NCBI RefSeq assembly: GCF_030015065.1
Contig: NZ_JAIVFN010000014.1
Span: 1 to 52,362 of the forward strand
DNA: 52,362 nt
Reading direction: 5' to 3'
From: Xanthobacter autotrophicus
GTDB lineage: Bacteria; Pseudomonadota; Alphaproteobacteria; Rhizobiales; Xanthobacteraceae
The position numbers were made by a program, and so were the translations under genes. Under the pieces are notes generated by a model that saw only the letters and a program-made list of their open reading frames with translations, made no database searches and was not told the origin of the DNA. Of the stretch, positions 1 to 7,271 are shown one piece after another (positions within the stretch are counted from its first letter, which is position 1; every line of letters begins with the position of its first letter).

Positions 1-66
1 GCCCTCGGCGGCAGAACGCCGGAGGAGGTCCATACGGCCTGCGACAGCATCGACATGGCGGCGTAA
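1..66 (+). CDS. IS3-family transposase, C-terminal end (cut by window edge)
   Basis: Frame 1 is open from the first base to a TAA at 64-66 and gives 21 residues beginning ALGGRTPEEV. The L-G-G-R-T-P-x-E motif is typical of the last 30 residues of IS3-family OrfB (DDE, rve-type) transposases. Only this tail lies in the window, so catalytic residues cannot be checked. A likely terminal inverted repeat follows about 45 bases downstream, and a gene fragment without its own start follows that, so this looks like the right end of an insertion sequence that interrupted a gene. Confidence 0.7.
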   Translation, partial: ALGGRTPEEVHTACDSIDMAA

Positions 67-110
67 CGCACACCAGAACCAAGCTTAGCAAAGCCGCCAA
101 TCTGTCCGCC

Positions 111-127
111 AAACCGGGACCACCTCA
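111..127 (+). repeat. Putative right terminal inverted repeat of the IS3-family element
   Basis: The bases read AAACCGGGACCACCTCA. Read outward-in on the other strand this is TGAGGTGGTCCCGGTTT, which has the TGA start and G/C-rich composition common at IS3-family ends. The left end is outside the window, so the repeat cannot be confirmed by pairing. The interrupted gene fragment begins immediately afterwards. Confidence 0.4.
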
Positions 128-128
128 C

Positions 129-524
129 GCTCGGCCGGACGCCGAAGACAGCGGCAAGCAATTATGCCACCTCGTGGCGATCTCCATGGACCACAGGGGT
201 GTGCCGGTCGAACTGTTCACCACCAACCAATGGGTGACGGACGAATGGCTTTATCCTGCCGATGCGGTGATCCCGCTGATTGATCGGTTCGCTTTCTCCG
301 ATCCGGGCGCTGCACCCCTTGCCGCCCGGTGGCTCGCAGCCTTCATCGCCCTCCACCAGCCGGTGATCGCCCGACTGCTGCAAGAACGCGATGCGGCGCT
401 CGAAATCGGAACCGCCGGAGGCGCAGGAAGGTGGGGCGATCCGGACTTGGGGGTCCTCTCGCGGCGTCCGGTCGATATCGACGGCTGGATCACCGCGGTT
501 CGAGGAGCGCGCCAAGACCGGTGA
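129..524 (+). pseudogene. Hypothetical protein fragment, 5' end lost at the IS3 insertion
   Basis: The reading frame is open from just after the presumed IS end at 128 to a TGA at 522-524, with no ATG near its beginning. An internal GTG at 174 is the first possible start. The middle has a natural protein look: acidic and aromatic residues around NQWVTDEWLYPADAV, then a helical stretch rich in Ala and Leu. I do not recognise the family. The last 35 residues are Gly/Arg-rich and may follow a frameshift. It is best read as the 3' remainder of a gene broken by the IS element, though a short independent gene from GTG 174 cannot be excluded. Confidence 0.4.
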
Positions 525-622
525 GGCGACTCACGAGCGCCAGCGCCCCGAATGTGTTGTAGACTTCTGTTTTGACGCGCGTTCTTGGCGCAGGATCGCA
601 ATCCACTTTTGCTTAAATCCTT

Positions 623-865
623 TTACGGGCGAGGCTCGCCGGCATTGCGGAACAGCTCTGCGAGCTTGTCTTCCGTGCCGCGATCCAGCGCCTCCGCATG
701 TCCCGCTTCACGCAGCAGTGTCACCGTCTTCGCCAGTTGATCGACATATCTGCGGCAGTGCTTGCACATCATCAGATGCAGCCGAAATTGCGCGCGTGCC
801 GACCAGCTCAACTCCTGATCGAGATAGGCGCTCGCCTTTTCGGTCACTTCGCGGCAACTCAGCAC
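623..865 (-). CDS. Zinc-binding anti-sigma factor (ZAS / zf-HC2 type)
   Basis: An 80-residue cytoplasmic protein with the anti-sigma zinc signature H-x3-C-x2-C (His30, Cys34, Cys37) and an extra Cys4, as in ZAS-domain proteins that bind and inhibit a cognate ECF sigma factor, often with release on thiol oxidation. The start is a GTG preceded by CGGAGA. It lies 81 bases downstream of the ECF sigma gene on the same strand, the usual sigma/anti-sigma order. There is no membrane segment after the zinc domain, so a soluble redox- or metal-responsive role is more likely than envelope sensing. The pairing with the sigma factor is inferred from adjacency. Confidence 0.85.
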   Translation of the reverse strand: MLSCREVTEKASAYLDQELSWSARAQFRLHLMMCKHCRRYVDQLAKTVTLLREAGHAEALDRGTEDKLAELFRNAGEPRP

Positions 866-946
866 GATACGTCTCCGAAATTCGATCCAGGGCTCTTTAT
901 ACGAACGAAAGGAGGATCCTTCTCAGTCTCGCAGTTCATCCTACTG

Positions 947-1621
947 TTACACTTTTCGCGTCGTGCGAGGCGCGCTGCCCATTTCCGGCCGAGCGAGCAG
1001 CGTCTCCATGGCCTGGCGCAGCCGGGCGCGGCCGCGGTGGAGGAGCACGCGCTGATTGGCCTCGCTCACGCCGAGGATCGCGCAGGCCTCCTCCGGTTCC
1101 AATCCCTCGACGTCGCGCAGGATGATGACGCTGCGCTGGGCCGGCGGCAAGGTATCCAGCGCCGCACGCACATGCTCCAGCATCTGGCGTCCCGCGACAA
1201 TGCGCTCAGGGGTGAGGTCGCACCAGGAGGTTGGAGGATCGGCCCACATGCCGTTGGGTTTAAAACGACCGGGATCGACAGCGGGATCCCCGTCCACGCC
1301 CAGGTCCGAAAAGGTGATCGTGCGTCCATCACGCGCGCCGCGCGTGCGGGCCTTGTTGACCAGGACGCCGAAGATCCAGCTCTTGAGGGAGGACCGCCCC
1401 TCAAAACCGGAGAGGCCGGTGATCACGGCGACCCAGGTATCCTGAACCACCTCCTCGGCGGTCGGGCGGCTTTTGACGAAGGTGCGGGCCAGGCTGATCA
1501 TGGCCCCGTTGAGGCTGCGCACCAGTTCGCGGAAAGCAACCTCGTCCCCCGCCCGCAGCCGCGCCACGGCCTCATCCGGTTCGGTTTCACCCGGGCCGTG
1601 CTGCTTCCCTCCACCCATCAT
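947..1621 (-). CDS. ECF-family RNA polymerase sigma factor
   Basis: A 224-residue sigma-70 family protein of ECF size. Region 2 covers about residues 25-105 and includes the EEVVQDTWVAV core-binding and -10 recognition segment. Region 4 is near the C-terminus (LPPAQRSVIILRDVEGLE, then a helix-turn-helix with LGVSEANQRVLLHRGRAR). The tandem start ATGATG at 1621 overlaps the end of the GDCCVxC gene, so the two are translationally coupled. The zinc anti-sigma gene follows, and the TetR and NrtS genes precede in one leftward operon. The target regulon is unknown. The divergent thioredoxin/CcdA genes are a reasonable candidate. Confidence 0.92.
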   Translation of the reverse strand: MMGGGKQHGPGETEPDEAVARLRAGDEVAFRELVRSLNGAMISLARTFVKSRPTAEEVVQDTWVAVITGLSGFEGRSSLKSWIFGVLVNKARTRGARDGRTITFSDLGVDGDPAVDPGRFKPNGMWADPPTSWCDLTPERIVAGRQMLEHVRAALDTLPPAQRSVIILRDVEGLEPEEACAILGVSEANQRVLLHRGRARLRQAMETLLARPEMGSAPRTTRKV

Positions 1622-1887
1622 GGCCCCCGCTTAGGTTTAAGCCCCGAGCATTCGTTCTGAGCCTCGCCCATCGACCCGGCCCGCTGCGCTTGCATCGGGG
1701 GACAGGGCACCGATCCGTATGAGCAGAAGACGCAGCAATCGCCCGACTTGGGTCGCAGCACAACGCCGCATGTCTTGCACGCATAAAAGAAAAGACATGC
1801 ATCTTCAGGCATCGGCTCCGACGCGATGGCGCCGCAGTGCGGACAGGTGATGATGCCCTCGCGCATCAGAGGCGCGGCCGGGGTCAT
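1618..1887 (-). CDS. GDCCVxC-domain small protein
   Basis: An 89-residue Cys-rich protein. It has a CPHCG knuckle at residues 15-19, a CKTCG knuckle near residue 38, and the hallmark G-D-C-C-V-F-C-S-Y-G-S-x-x-C-P-P motif in the middle. Small proteins with the GDCCVxC motif are a recognised family, in some members with selenocysteine replacing a cysteine. The two paired CxxC knuckles suggest metal (zinc) binding. The biochemical role is not established. The start codon overlaps the NrtS stop (ATGA) and its end overlaps the sigma-factor start, so it is the middle cistron of a tightly coupled operon with nitrate/nitrite transport and stress sigma genes. Confidence 0.8.
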   Translation of the reverse strand: MTPAAPLMREGIITCPHCGAIASEPMPEDACLFFYACKTCGVVLRPKSGDCCVFCSYGSVPCPPMQAQRAGSMGEAQNECSGLKPKRGP

Positions 1888-2234
1888 CGCTTCATTTCCG
1901 CGTCGGTGTAACGGCGCGCGCGCTCACGAGACGAACCATCAGGCGTTGCGTCTTCCGCCTGGCTCTCCGTCGCAGGAGGGGGCGAGCGAGGGGGCGCCCC
2001 GGTGCAGTTGGCGTCCCGTTCCTGGCGCAGGCGGTACGAGACGGCGCCATAGGTGGCGACACAATAGGGCACGATGAATGTGAGTGCGATTTTGGTCCAA
2101 TCGAGCGCGCGTCCGCCCACCATCGCGTCGCCCTGGTTGATGAGGTTAAGGACGGTGCCCACCACCGCGGCGACGCCGAAGGACCGCCGGGGAATACCGG
2201 ACTCCAGGGCATGGGAGAGAAAGCGCATGATCAT
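1884..2234 (-). CDS. nrtS: NrtS-like nitrate/nitrite transporter
   Basis: A 116-residue protein with two hydrophobic segments (about residues 13-35 and 48-72) separated by the short loop NLINQGDAMVGGRALDWTK. This NQGD loop with a second helix containing IVPYCVATYGAV matches the small NrtS nitrate/nitrite transporters. The C-terminal 40 residues are polar and probably cytoplasmic. I chose ATG 2234 because GGGAGG lies five bases upstream. An ATG at 2273 directly after the TetR stop would add 13 residues. It overlaps the next gene by ATGA. Transport by NrtS is known from cyanobacteria; here it is inferred from similarity. Confidence 0.7.
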   Translation of the reverse strand: MIMRFLSHALESGIPRRSFGVAAVVGTVLNLINQGDAMVGGRALDWTKIALTFIVPYCVATYGAVSYRLRQERDANCTGAPPRSPPPATESQAEDATPDGSSRERARRYTDAEMKR

Positions 2235-2274
2235 GATGCCTCCCGGATGGCGGCCGGATCCCTCATCGGCCATC

Positions 2275-2853
2275 TCAGCGCTCCCGCGGCGGCAGCGCGG
2301 ACCGGACGATGCTCTCCAGGAGCGCGCGGTCCTCACCCAAGCGGGCGAGCACGCGGACCGAGATGACCGCCGACAGGAGGCGGCGGGCAACATCCTCGGA
2401 GCGCATGCCGGCGTCGACGGAACCCTCCTGCTGCGCCCGTTCGATGGTGCGGCGAAATCCGTCCTCCACTTCCTTGAGACCGTCCCTGATGTCCGCACCG
2501 AGTTCGAGATCGATGGGCGCAACCTCCATGGCGGCGTTCACGAGGAGGCAGCCACGGCGATCGCAGAGGGAGGCGGCAACAAGGTTCGCGAAGAAATCGT
2601 GCAGAGCAGCCAGCGGATCGGCGGCGGCATCGAGTTCAGCCATCCGCCGTCGCGACGAGAGGTCGAGATAGCGCTGGAGCGCGCGGATGAACAGCCCCCG
2701 CTTATCTCCGAACGCATTGTAAAGGCTCGCTCCGCCCATCTGCATCCGGGCCGCGAGGTCCCTGATCGAGGTCGCGCCATATCCCTTCTCCCAGAAGCCG
2801 GCGACGGCGGCGTCGATGACTTCTTCTTCGTCGAAGGCGCGGTGTCGTCCCAT
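2275..2853 (-). CDS. TetR/AcrR-family transcriptional regulator
   Basis: A 192-residue regulator. The N-terminal helix-turn-helix spans about residues 8-52 (FDEEEVIDAAVAGFWEKGYG, then TSIRDLAARMQMGGASLYNAFGDKRGLF, the classic TetR pattern ending in the Y-x-x-F-x-x-K motif). A helical ligand domain follows with two cysteines in a CDRRGC segment. ATG 2853 starts at the canonical N-terminus. The reading frame continues upstream but without family resemblance. It heads the leftward nrtS/sigma operon and faces the thioredoxin gene. A palindrome in the intergenic space (2902-2927) is a plausible operator, so it may repress both directions. Confidence 0.9.
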   Translation of the reverse strand: MGRHRAFDEEEVIDAAVAGFWEKGYGATSIRDLAARMQMGGASLYNAFGDKRGLFIRALQRYLDLSSRRRMAELDAAADPLAALHDFFANLVAASLCDRRGCLLVNAAMEVAPIDLELGADIRDGLKEVEDGFRRTIERAQQEGSVDAGMRSEDVARRLLSAVISVRVLARLGEDRALLESIVRSALPPRER

Positions 2854-2901
2854 GGCGCGTGCTCCTTGAAACGTGACCTGTGCATTGGGGATCTTCGTTG
2901 A

Positions 2902-2927
2902 TTTTTTAGATCGCCCGATCAAAAAAA
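2902..2927. promoter_or_regulatory. Palindromic operator candidate between tetR and the thioredoxin gene
   Basis: The segment reads T6-A-GATCG-CC-CGATC-A7. The GATCG/CGATC arms are perfect with a 2-base spacer, and the flanking T and A runs extend the dyad to about 26 bp. It lies 48 bases upstream of the tetR start and 29 bases upstream of the divergent thioredoxin start, where TetR-family regulators usually bind. Binding by the adjacent TetR is inferred. Confidence 0.5.
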
Positions 2928-2955
2928 CAAGCACCGATTTTTCAGGAGGACCTTC

Positions 2956-3360
2956 ATGAAACGACTGCACCCGCTGCTCGCCGGCCTGACCTGCGCTCTG
3001 GTCCTGCTCGGATCGCACCTCTCCGCTTCCGCCGCCGAGCGCAAGCCCTTCGACCCGGCAGCTTTTGCTGCTGCCCAGGCGGCGAGTGCACCCATTCTCG
3101 TGGAGATCTCGGCCCCCTGGTGTCCCACCTGCAAGGCGCAAAAGCCCATCATCGATGCCCTGGCCGCGCAGCCGGAGACCAAGGCTTTGGTCATCTTCGA
3201 GGTGGATTTCGACACGCAGAAGCCCGTGGTTCGGGGCTTCAAGGCGCAAAGCCAGAGCACCCTGATCGCATTTCGGGGCAAGACCGAGACGGCGCGGTCG
3301 GTGGGCGACACCAACCCCGCTTCGATCGCCGCGCTGGTGAAATCGTCACTCGCCCGGTGA
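2956..3360 (+). CDS. Periplasmic thioredoxin-fold protein
   Basis: A 134-residue exported protein. Residues 1-27 form a Sec signal peptide (hydrophobic core LTCALVLLGS, cleavage near ASA-AE). A thioredoxin fold follows with the active site WCPTCK (Cys56 and Cys59), an FEVDFDTQK strand and a C-terminal helix. The usual cis-Pro is replaced by QSTLIAFRG, so substrate binding may differ from classical thioredoxins. An AGGAGG ribosome site lies 8 bases upstream of the ATG. The CcdA gene follows 10 bases later and probably delivers electrons across the membrane to this protein, a common thioredoxin/CcdA pairing. Confidence 0.88.
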   Translation: MKRLHPLLAGLTCALVLLGSHLSASAAERKPFDPAAFAAAQAASAPILVEISAPWCPTCKAQKPIIDALAAQPETKALVIFEVDFDTQKPVVRGFKAQSQSTLIAFRGKTETARSVGDTNPASIAALVKSSLAR

Positions 3361-3370
3361 GGCGCGGCTC

Positions 3371-4093
3371 ATGACCTTCGGCGACAGCTTTCTCGCATTC
3401 CTGGCCGGCATCCTGTCGACGCTGTCTCCATGCGTGCTGCCCATCCTGCCCTTGGTCTTGGGGGCAGCAGCCTCGCAACATCGGCTGGGGCCTGTCGCAT
3501 TGGCGGGCGGCCTTGCCTTGTCCTTCGTCACCATCGGCCTCTTCGTCGCGACCATCGGCTATTCCATCGGTCTCGATGCCGGGGTGTTTCGGGCCGTCGC
3601 AGCGGTGCTGCTGATGTCGGTCGGCCTCGTTTTGCTCGTGCCGATCTTCCAGGCGCGGCTGGCAAGTGCGGCAGGCCCGGCGTCCGGCTGGGCGCAGGAG
3701 CGGTTTGGCGGCTTCTCCGCCACCGGGCTGAAGGGGCAGTTCGCCGTCGGGCTATTGCTCGGCGCGGTCTGGAGCCCCTGCGTCGGTCCCACCCTCGGGG
3801 CCGCGTCCGTTCTCGCCGCCAAAGGCGAGAACCTCGGCGAGGTGGCCCTGGTCATGCTCGCCTTCGGCCTCGGCGCGGCCTTGCCGCTGCTGGGGCTGGG
3901 GATGCTCTCGCGCGAAGCCATGATGCGCTGGCGTGACCGGCTGCTGCAGTTCGGCCAAGGCGGCAAGTCCGTGCTCGGCGCCCTCCTCATCATCATCGGC
4001 CTGCTCATCCTGACGGGCCTCGACAAGCGCCTGGAGGCGGCCCTGGTGGAGGCTTCCCCCGCTTGGCTCACCCATTTGACCACGCAGTTTTGA
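3371..4093 (+). CDS. ccdA: CcdA-family thiol-disulfide electron transfer membrane protein
   Basis: A 240-residue membrane protein with about six transmembrane helices. It keeps the two CcdA/DsbD-gamma cysteines in P-C-V-L-P context at Cys21 (STLSPCVLPILP) and S-P-C-V-G-P context at Cys137. These transfer reducing equivalents from cytoplasmic thioredoxin to periplasmic acceptors. It lies 10 bases downstream of the periplasmic thioredoxin, its likely partner, and upstream of a TlpA-like protein that is another candidate acceptor. Length and topology fit CcdA rather than full DsbD. Confidence 0.9.
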   Translation: MTFGDSFLAFLAGILSTLSPCVLPILPLVLGAAASQHRLGPVALAGGLALSFVTIGLFVATIGYSIGLDAGVFRAVAAVLLMSVGLVLLVPIFQARLASAAGPASGWAQERFGGFSATGLKGQFAVGLLLGAVWSPCVGPTLGAASVLAAKGENLGEVALVMLAFGLGAALPLLGLGMLSREAMMRWRDRLLQFGQGGKSVLGALLIIIGLLILTGLDKRLEAALVEASPAWLTHLTTQF

Positions 4094-4119
4094 CCGGTCT
4101 CCGGATGCGGAGGCAATCC

Positions 4120-4257
4120 ATGACCGGCCTCGACATTCTGTTTCTGCACCAGCCATTGCGCACGCTCGGGGTCGTCCTGCCGTTCGGTCGTGATGGCGTG
4201 GTGCGCAGAGCGCGCCGCTGGCTGCGAGCCGAGGACAGGCGAGACCGAAACCGATGA
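4120..4257 (+). CDS. Possible small protein between ccdA and the dehalogenase gene
   Basis: A 45-residue frame starting MTGLDILFLHQPLRTLGVVL and ending in an Arg-rich tail. The ATG is preceded by GGAGG at a good distance (bases 4109-4113). The N-terminal half is hydrophobic enough for one membrane helix with positive residues after it. I do not recognise the family. It fills the gap between ccdA and the dehalogenase gene and stops 13 bases before the latter. The good ribosome site is the main support. It could equally be chance coding in GC-rich DNA. Confidence 0.35.
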   Translation: MTGLDILFLHQPLRTLGVVLPFGRDGVVRRARRWLRAEDRRDRNR

Positions 4258-4270
4258 GGAGGGCATCCAC

Positions 4271-4960
4271 ATGAATTCCGTACCGCTTCAGGGAATCCGG
4301 GCCTGCGTCTTCGACGCATACGGGACCCTGTTCGACGTCTCGTCCGCGGCGCAGGACTGTGCCGATGTGCTGGCAGACAAATCCGCCCCGCTTGCTGCGC
4401 TGTGGCGCGACAAGCAGCTTCAATATACTTGGCTGCGCGCCGCGCAGGGACGGCACGCTGATTTCCATCAGGTGACCGGTGATGCGCTCGACTTCGCCCT
4501 GGAGACCCTGGCGATCAGCCATGCGGGCCTGCGCGAGCGCCTGATGGGCCTTTATTTCACCCTACGCCCCTTTCCCGAGGTGAGCGATGTTCTGCGTCGC
4601 CTCAAGGCGGCCCGACTGCGTCTTGCCATCCTGTCCAACGGCAGCCCCGCAATGCTCGACGCCGCGGTCAAGGGCGCTCAGCTCGGCGACGTCCTCGACG
4701 CGGTGCTGTCGGTGGAGGACGTCGGGGTCTTTAAACCCCACCCCAAGGTCTACCAGCTTGCGCTCGATCGGCTGGACCTGCCCGCGTCGGCTGTGTCCTT
4801 CCAATCGTCCAATGCGTGGGACGCCCACGCGGCATCGGCGTTCGGGATGCGGGTCATCTGGTGCAACCGCTATGGGCAAAGACCCGAGCGGCTCCCCGGG
4901 AGGCCCGATCGCATGGTGACGTCCCTTGCCTCTCTCCCGGAACTGGTCGGGGCGGCGTAG
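4271..4960 (+). CDS. Haloacid dehalogenase type II (HAD superfamily)
   Basis: A 229-residue HAD hydrolase of the L-2-haloacid dehalogenase subfamily. It shows the nucleophile motif FDAYGTLFD (Asp15), motif II LSNGSP (Ser122, Asn123), Lys155 in FKPHPKVY, and the SSNAWDAHAA motif (about residues 179-188) typical of type II haloacid dehalogenases, which displace halide from 2-haloacids with inversion. I chose ATG 4271 for the GAGGAGGG ribosome site and because the family begins directly before the first motif. It lies between redox genes, which does not suggest a pathway. Substrate is inferred from subfamily only. Confidence 0.88.
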   Translation: MNSVPLQGIRACVFDAYGTLFDVSSAAQDCADVLADKSAPLAALWRDKQLQYTWLRAAQGRHADFHQVTGDALDFALETLAISHAGLRERLMGLYFTLRPFPEVSDVLRRLKAARLRLAILSNGSPAMLDAAVKGAQLGDVLDAVLSVEDVGVFKPHPKVYQLALDRLDLPASAVSFQSSNAWDAHAASAFGMRVIWCNRYGQRPERLPGRPDRMVTSLASLPELVGAA

Positions 4961-5098
4961 GCGGGCTCAGGACGGCGGACCGGACGACGACGGCTTGGAG
5001 CGATGCGCGCGCACGTCGGCACCGCGCACTGTCGACGCGCTGACGCCGGCCGCTGATCACAACACATGGAACAGCTTCCCATGCGGGCGCGAAGTCTC

Positions 5099-5683
5099 AT
5101 GAACAGGCGGGCAGTGATCGGCGGCCTCGCCAGCCTCATCTGGCCGTCCGCCGTCGGGGCACAGATGCCGCCGCTCCAGGATGATCCGCCCGAGCTGCGA
5201 ACGGCGCGGTCGCAATTCATCATCGTCGCGGGGGGCGGTGTCCTTTCCCCGGTGAACGTCGAGCGGATGGACGGGAAGCGGATCGATCTGTCGTCCTTTC
5301 GCGGCCGCGTCGTCCTGCTGAGCTTCTGGGCCACATGGTGTCCGCCTTGCCGGCGCGAGGTCCCGCAACTGGAGCAACTCCAGGCCATGCTCCGCGGAGA
5401 GAAGATCGAGATCGTCGCGGTCTCCATCGATCGCTCAGGTACGTCGGTGGTGAAGCCGTTTCTCGATCGGCTCGGGGTCCGCAAACTGACGCCTTATCTC
5501 GATCCGGGCGGACAACTGACGCAAGCTCAGGGGCCCGACGCGAGGCCGCTGTTCAGGCTCTACGGGATGCCCATCTCCTACATCATCGACCGCCACGGCC
5601 GCGTGGCCGGCTATTTCAGTGGCGAGATGGACTGGACATCGCCCGCAGCGCTCCGGCTCCTGCGCTATTACGCGGATCCTTAA
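5099..5683 (+). CDS. TlpA-like exported thiol:disulfide reductase
   Basis: A 194-residue protein from the ATG at 5099. The N-terminus MNRRAVIGGLASLIWPSAVGA is a signal peptide with a twin-Arg look but no full Tat consensus. A TlpA/ResA thioredoxin fold follows, with FWATWCPPCRREVP (Cys81, Cys84), a strand containing VAVSIDRSG, and the cis-Pro loop GMPISYIIDRHGRV. Such proteins reduce periplasmic disulfides, for example in cytochrome c or CuA maturation. An in-frame ATG at 5066 would give a longer N-terminus. It probably receives electrons from the CcdA protein encoded 1 kb upstream, though that gene is separated by the dehalogenase. Confidence 0.88.
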   Translation: MNRRAVIGGLASLIWPSAVGAQMPPLQDDPPELRTARSQFIIVAGGGVLSPVNVERMDGKRIDLSSFRGRVVLLSFWATWCPPCRREVPQLEQLQAMLRGEKIEIVAVSIDRSGTSVVKPFLDRLGVRKLTPYLDPGGQLTQAQGPDARPLFRLYGMPISYIIDRHGRVAGYFSGEMDWTSPAALRLLRYYADP

Positions 5684-5782
5684 GACTATCGGGGGCAGGC
5701 GGCACAGGAATTCAGATACCATTCCGCAAGGCGAACCAACAGGAGGTGACGAGTTCGGATTCCGGCTCGGCCGCGGCGAGGA

Positions 5783-5896
5783 TCAAATATCGATGCCCTC
5801 GACCAGGGTGACTCCGGGCTCGATTGTCGACCGCCACTCCTGACGCGGATGTCCGTATTGCGGGAATCGATCCAGCGTCAGCGGTTGGTTTGGCAT
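5783..5896 (-). CDS. 37-residue small protein downstream of the PNPOx-like gene
   Basis: A short frame encoding 37 residues (begins MPNQPLTLDRFPQYGHPRQE, ends GVTLVEGIDI). The ATG is eight bases after the stop of the upstream flavin-protein gene and is preceded by GAGGTGCGTC, which gives a good ribosome site. The composition (Pro, Gln, Tyr, His, Trp, Glu) is protein-like and unlike the Arg/Ala-rich random frames nearby. I do not recognise the family. It may be a small accessory protein co-translated with the upstream gene, or the remnant of a longer one. Confidence 0.45.
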   Translation of the reverse strand: MPNQPLTLDRFPQYGHPRQEWRSTIEPGVTLVEGIDI

Positions 5897-5904
5897 GACG
5901 CACC

Positions 5905-6528
5905 TCATCTTGCCCGCGGCTGCGCCGCCTGCCGCGCCAGCTCGGCCTCCAACTCGGCGATCCGGGCCGTCAGCGGCGCCGTCACCGCGCGCACCTCATC
6001 GAGCGTCAAGCGCTCGGTAATGTGCTGGGGGCAGTTCCAGTCGAAGCCCTCGACCGTGATGACGAAGCCCCGCTCGATCCGCGCCCTGTAGTCCGGCATC
6101 TCAAGGCGCGACAGCACCGCCTCATCGTCGGACCCGACGATCTTGGCGCGGCCGAACAGCTTGAGACGGGTCTTGTTCGGATAATCCATGAAGAACAGGG
6201 ACACCCGCTCGTCCGTCATCAGGTTCCCGACGCTGACATACTGGCGGTTGCCGCGGAAATCGGCAAAGCCGATCGTGCTCTCGTCGAGCACGCACACGAA
6301 CCCTGTCGGTCCGCCGCGATGCTGGATATAGGGCCAGCCCGTCTCGCTGACAGTGGCCATGTAGAGTGAGTTCCGGGCCGCGATGAACCCGACCTCGGCA
6401 TCCGTGAGCCGGTAATTCACCGCATGGGGCAAGTGCTCCATCCGGGCATAGGACGCTCGGCTGCCCAGGTCCTCCTGCACCTTCTTCACCATGGGTGTGA
6501 AGGCGATCTCCGCGAAGTGGTGTGGCAT
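5905..6528 (-). CDS. Pyridoxamine 5'-phosphate oxidase-like FMN-binding protein
   Basis: A 207-residue split-barrel flavoprotein. The core at about residues 40-130 (VGFIAARNSLYMATVSETGWPYIQHRGG, then ADFRGNRQYVSVGNL and FFMDYPNKTRLKLFGRAKI) is the PNPOx-like FMN-binding fold. The C-terminal 40 residues form a Leu/Ala heptad helix that could mediate dimerisation. ATG 6528 is chosen because a strong GAGGAGGAC ribosome site precedes it; the frame extends 18 codons further upstream. Substrate is unknown. The AhpD-like gene upstream on the same strand suggests a peroxide or quinone detoxification unit controlled by the divergent LysR gene. Confidence 0.85.
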   Translation of the reverse strand: MPHHFAEIAFTPMVKKVQEDLGSRASYARMEHLPHAVNYRLTDAEVGFIAARNSLYMATVSETGWPYIQHRGGPTGFVCVLDESTIGFADFRGNRQYVSVGNLMTDERVSLFFMDYPNKTRLKLFGRAKIVGSDDEAVLSRLEMPDYRARIERGFVITVEGFDWNCPQHITERLTLDEVRAVTAPLTARIAELEAELARQAAQPRAR

Positions 6529-6597
6529 GATGTCCTCCTCCATCCGCCCCAGAGACGGATGGCGCGGCCGAAGCCGCGCCATGTCGCCATCGCCGGG

Positions 6598-7143
6598 TCA
6601 AGCGGCCGTGTTCAACTCGATCGCCGGGAAGTCGATGTCGATCTGGGTGGCCTTGCCCAGCAGGTTGGTGAAGATGTTCATGGCCACATGCGTGATGATC
6701 TCGATCACCTCGGCGTCGGAGTGGCCCGCCGCGCGGACCGCGTCAAACTCGGCCTTGCTCACCTGGCCCGTATGCGCGACCAGCGCGCGGGCAAAGCCCA
6801 GGGCGGCTTCCGCCTTGGCGTCCGAGGACCGGCCCGCACGGTTGGCGAGCATCTCCTGAGTGTCGAGGCCGGCCTTTCGGCCGATCGCCGTGTGCGCCGA
6901 GACGCAATACTGGCAGGCATTCTGCTCGGCGACCGTCAGGGCGATGCGCTCGCGCGTCCGCGGGTCGAGCACGCCGGCGCCGGCGATCCCGTAGAGGCCC
7001 AGGAAGGCGCTGAGCGCGGCCGGCGAATTCGCCAGCACACGGATGAAGTTCGGTACCATGCCGAGGCCGGACTGGACGGCGTCAAGCAGTTGCTTGGCCT
7101 CGCCAGTGGCGGTCTGGGGGTCGATGACGGCAACACGAGCCAT
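6598..7143 (-). CDS. Carboxymuconolactone decarboxylase / AhpD-like family protein
   Basis: A 181-residue all-helical protein. It carries the AhpD-type redox motif C-x-x-C-x3-H (Cys77, Cys80 and His84 in NACQYCVSAHTAIG), preceded by the conserved RERIALTVAEQ helix. Family members are peroxidase-related or alkylhydroperoxidase D-like thiol enzymes. ATG 7143 gives the normal N-terminus MARVAVIDP; an upstream extension is possible but unlike the family. It is 128 bases from the divergent LysR gene, the classical arrangement for LysR control, and is followed by the FMN-binding protein gene after 69 bases. Confidence 0.9.
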   Translation of the reverse strand: MARVAVIDPQTATGEAKQLLDAVQSGLGMVPNFIRVLANSPAALSAFLGLYGIAGAGVLDPRTRERIALTVAEQNACQYCVSAHTAIGRKAGLDTQEMLANRAGRSSDAKAEAALGFARALVAHTGQVSKAEFDAVRAAGHSDAEVIEIITHVAMNIFTNLLGKATQIDIDFPAIELNTAA

Positions 7144-7271
7144 GGGATTGGTCTTTCCGTATCTGATGGTGCGGTGCGCCTCGGCGCCGCTCCCGTGCAA
7201 TCTGGCTCACCGCGCCGTTTGAAAGAATGCCCGAGATGTGGAACGATTTATTTCGCACGGAGGAATAATGC

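Noticed and set aside
2854-3249. N-terminal extension of the TetR gene
   Set aside because: It would be antisense to the thioredoxin coding region and lacks regulator features; the TetR helix-turn-helix starts right after ATG 2853.
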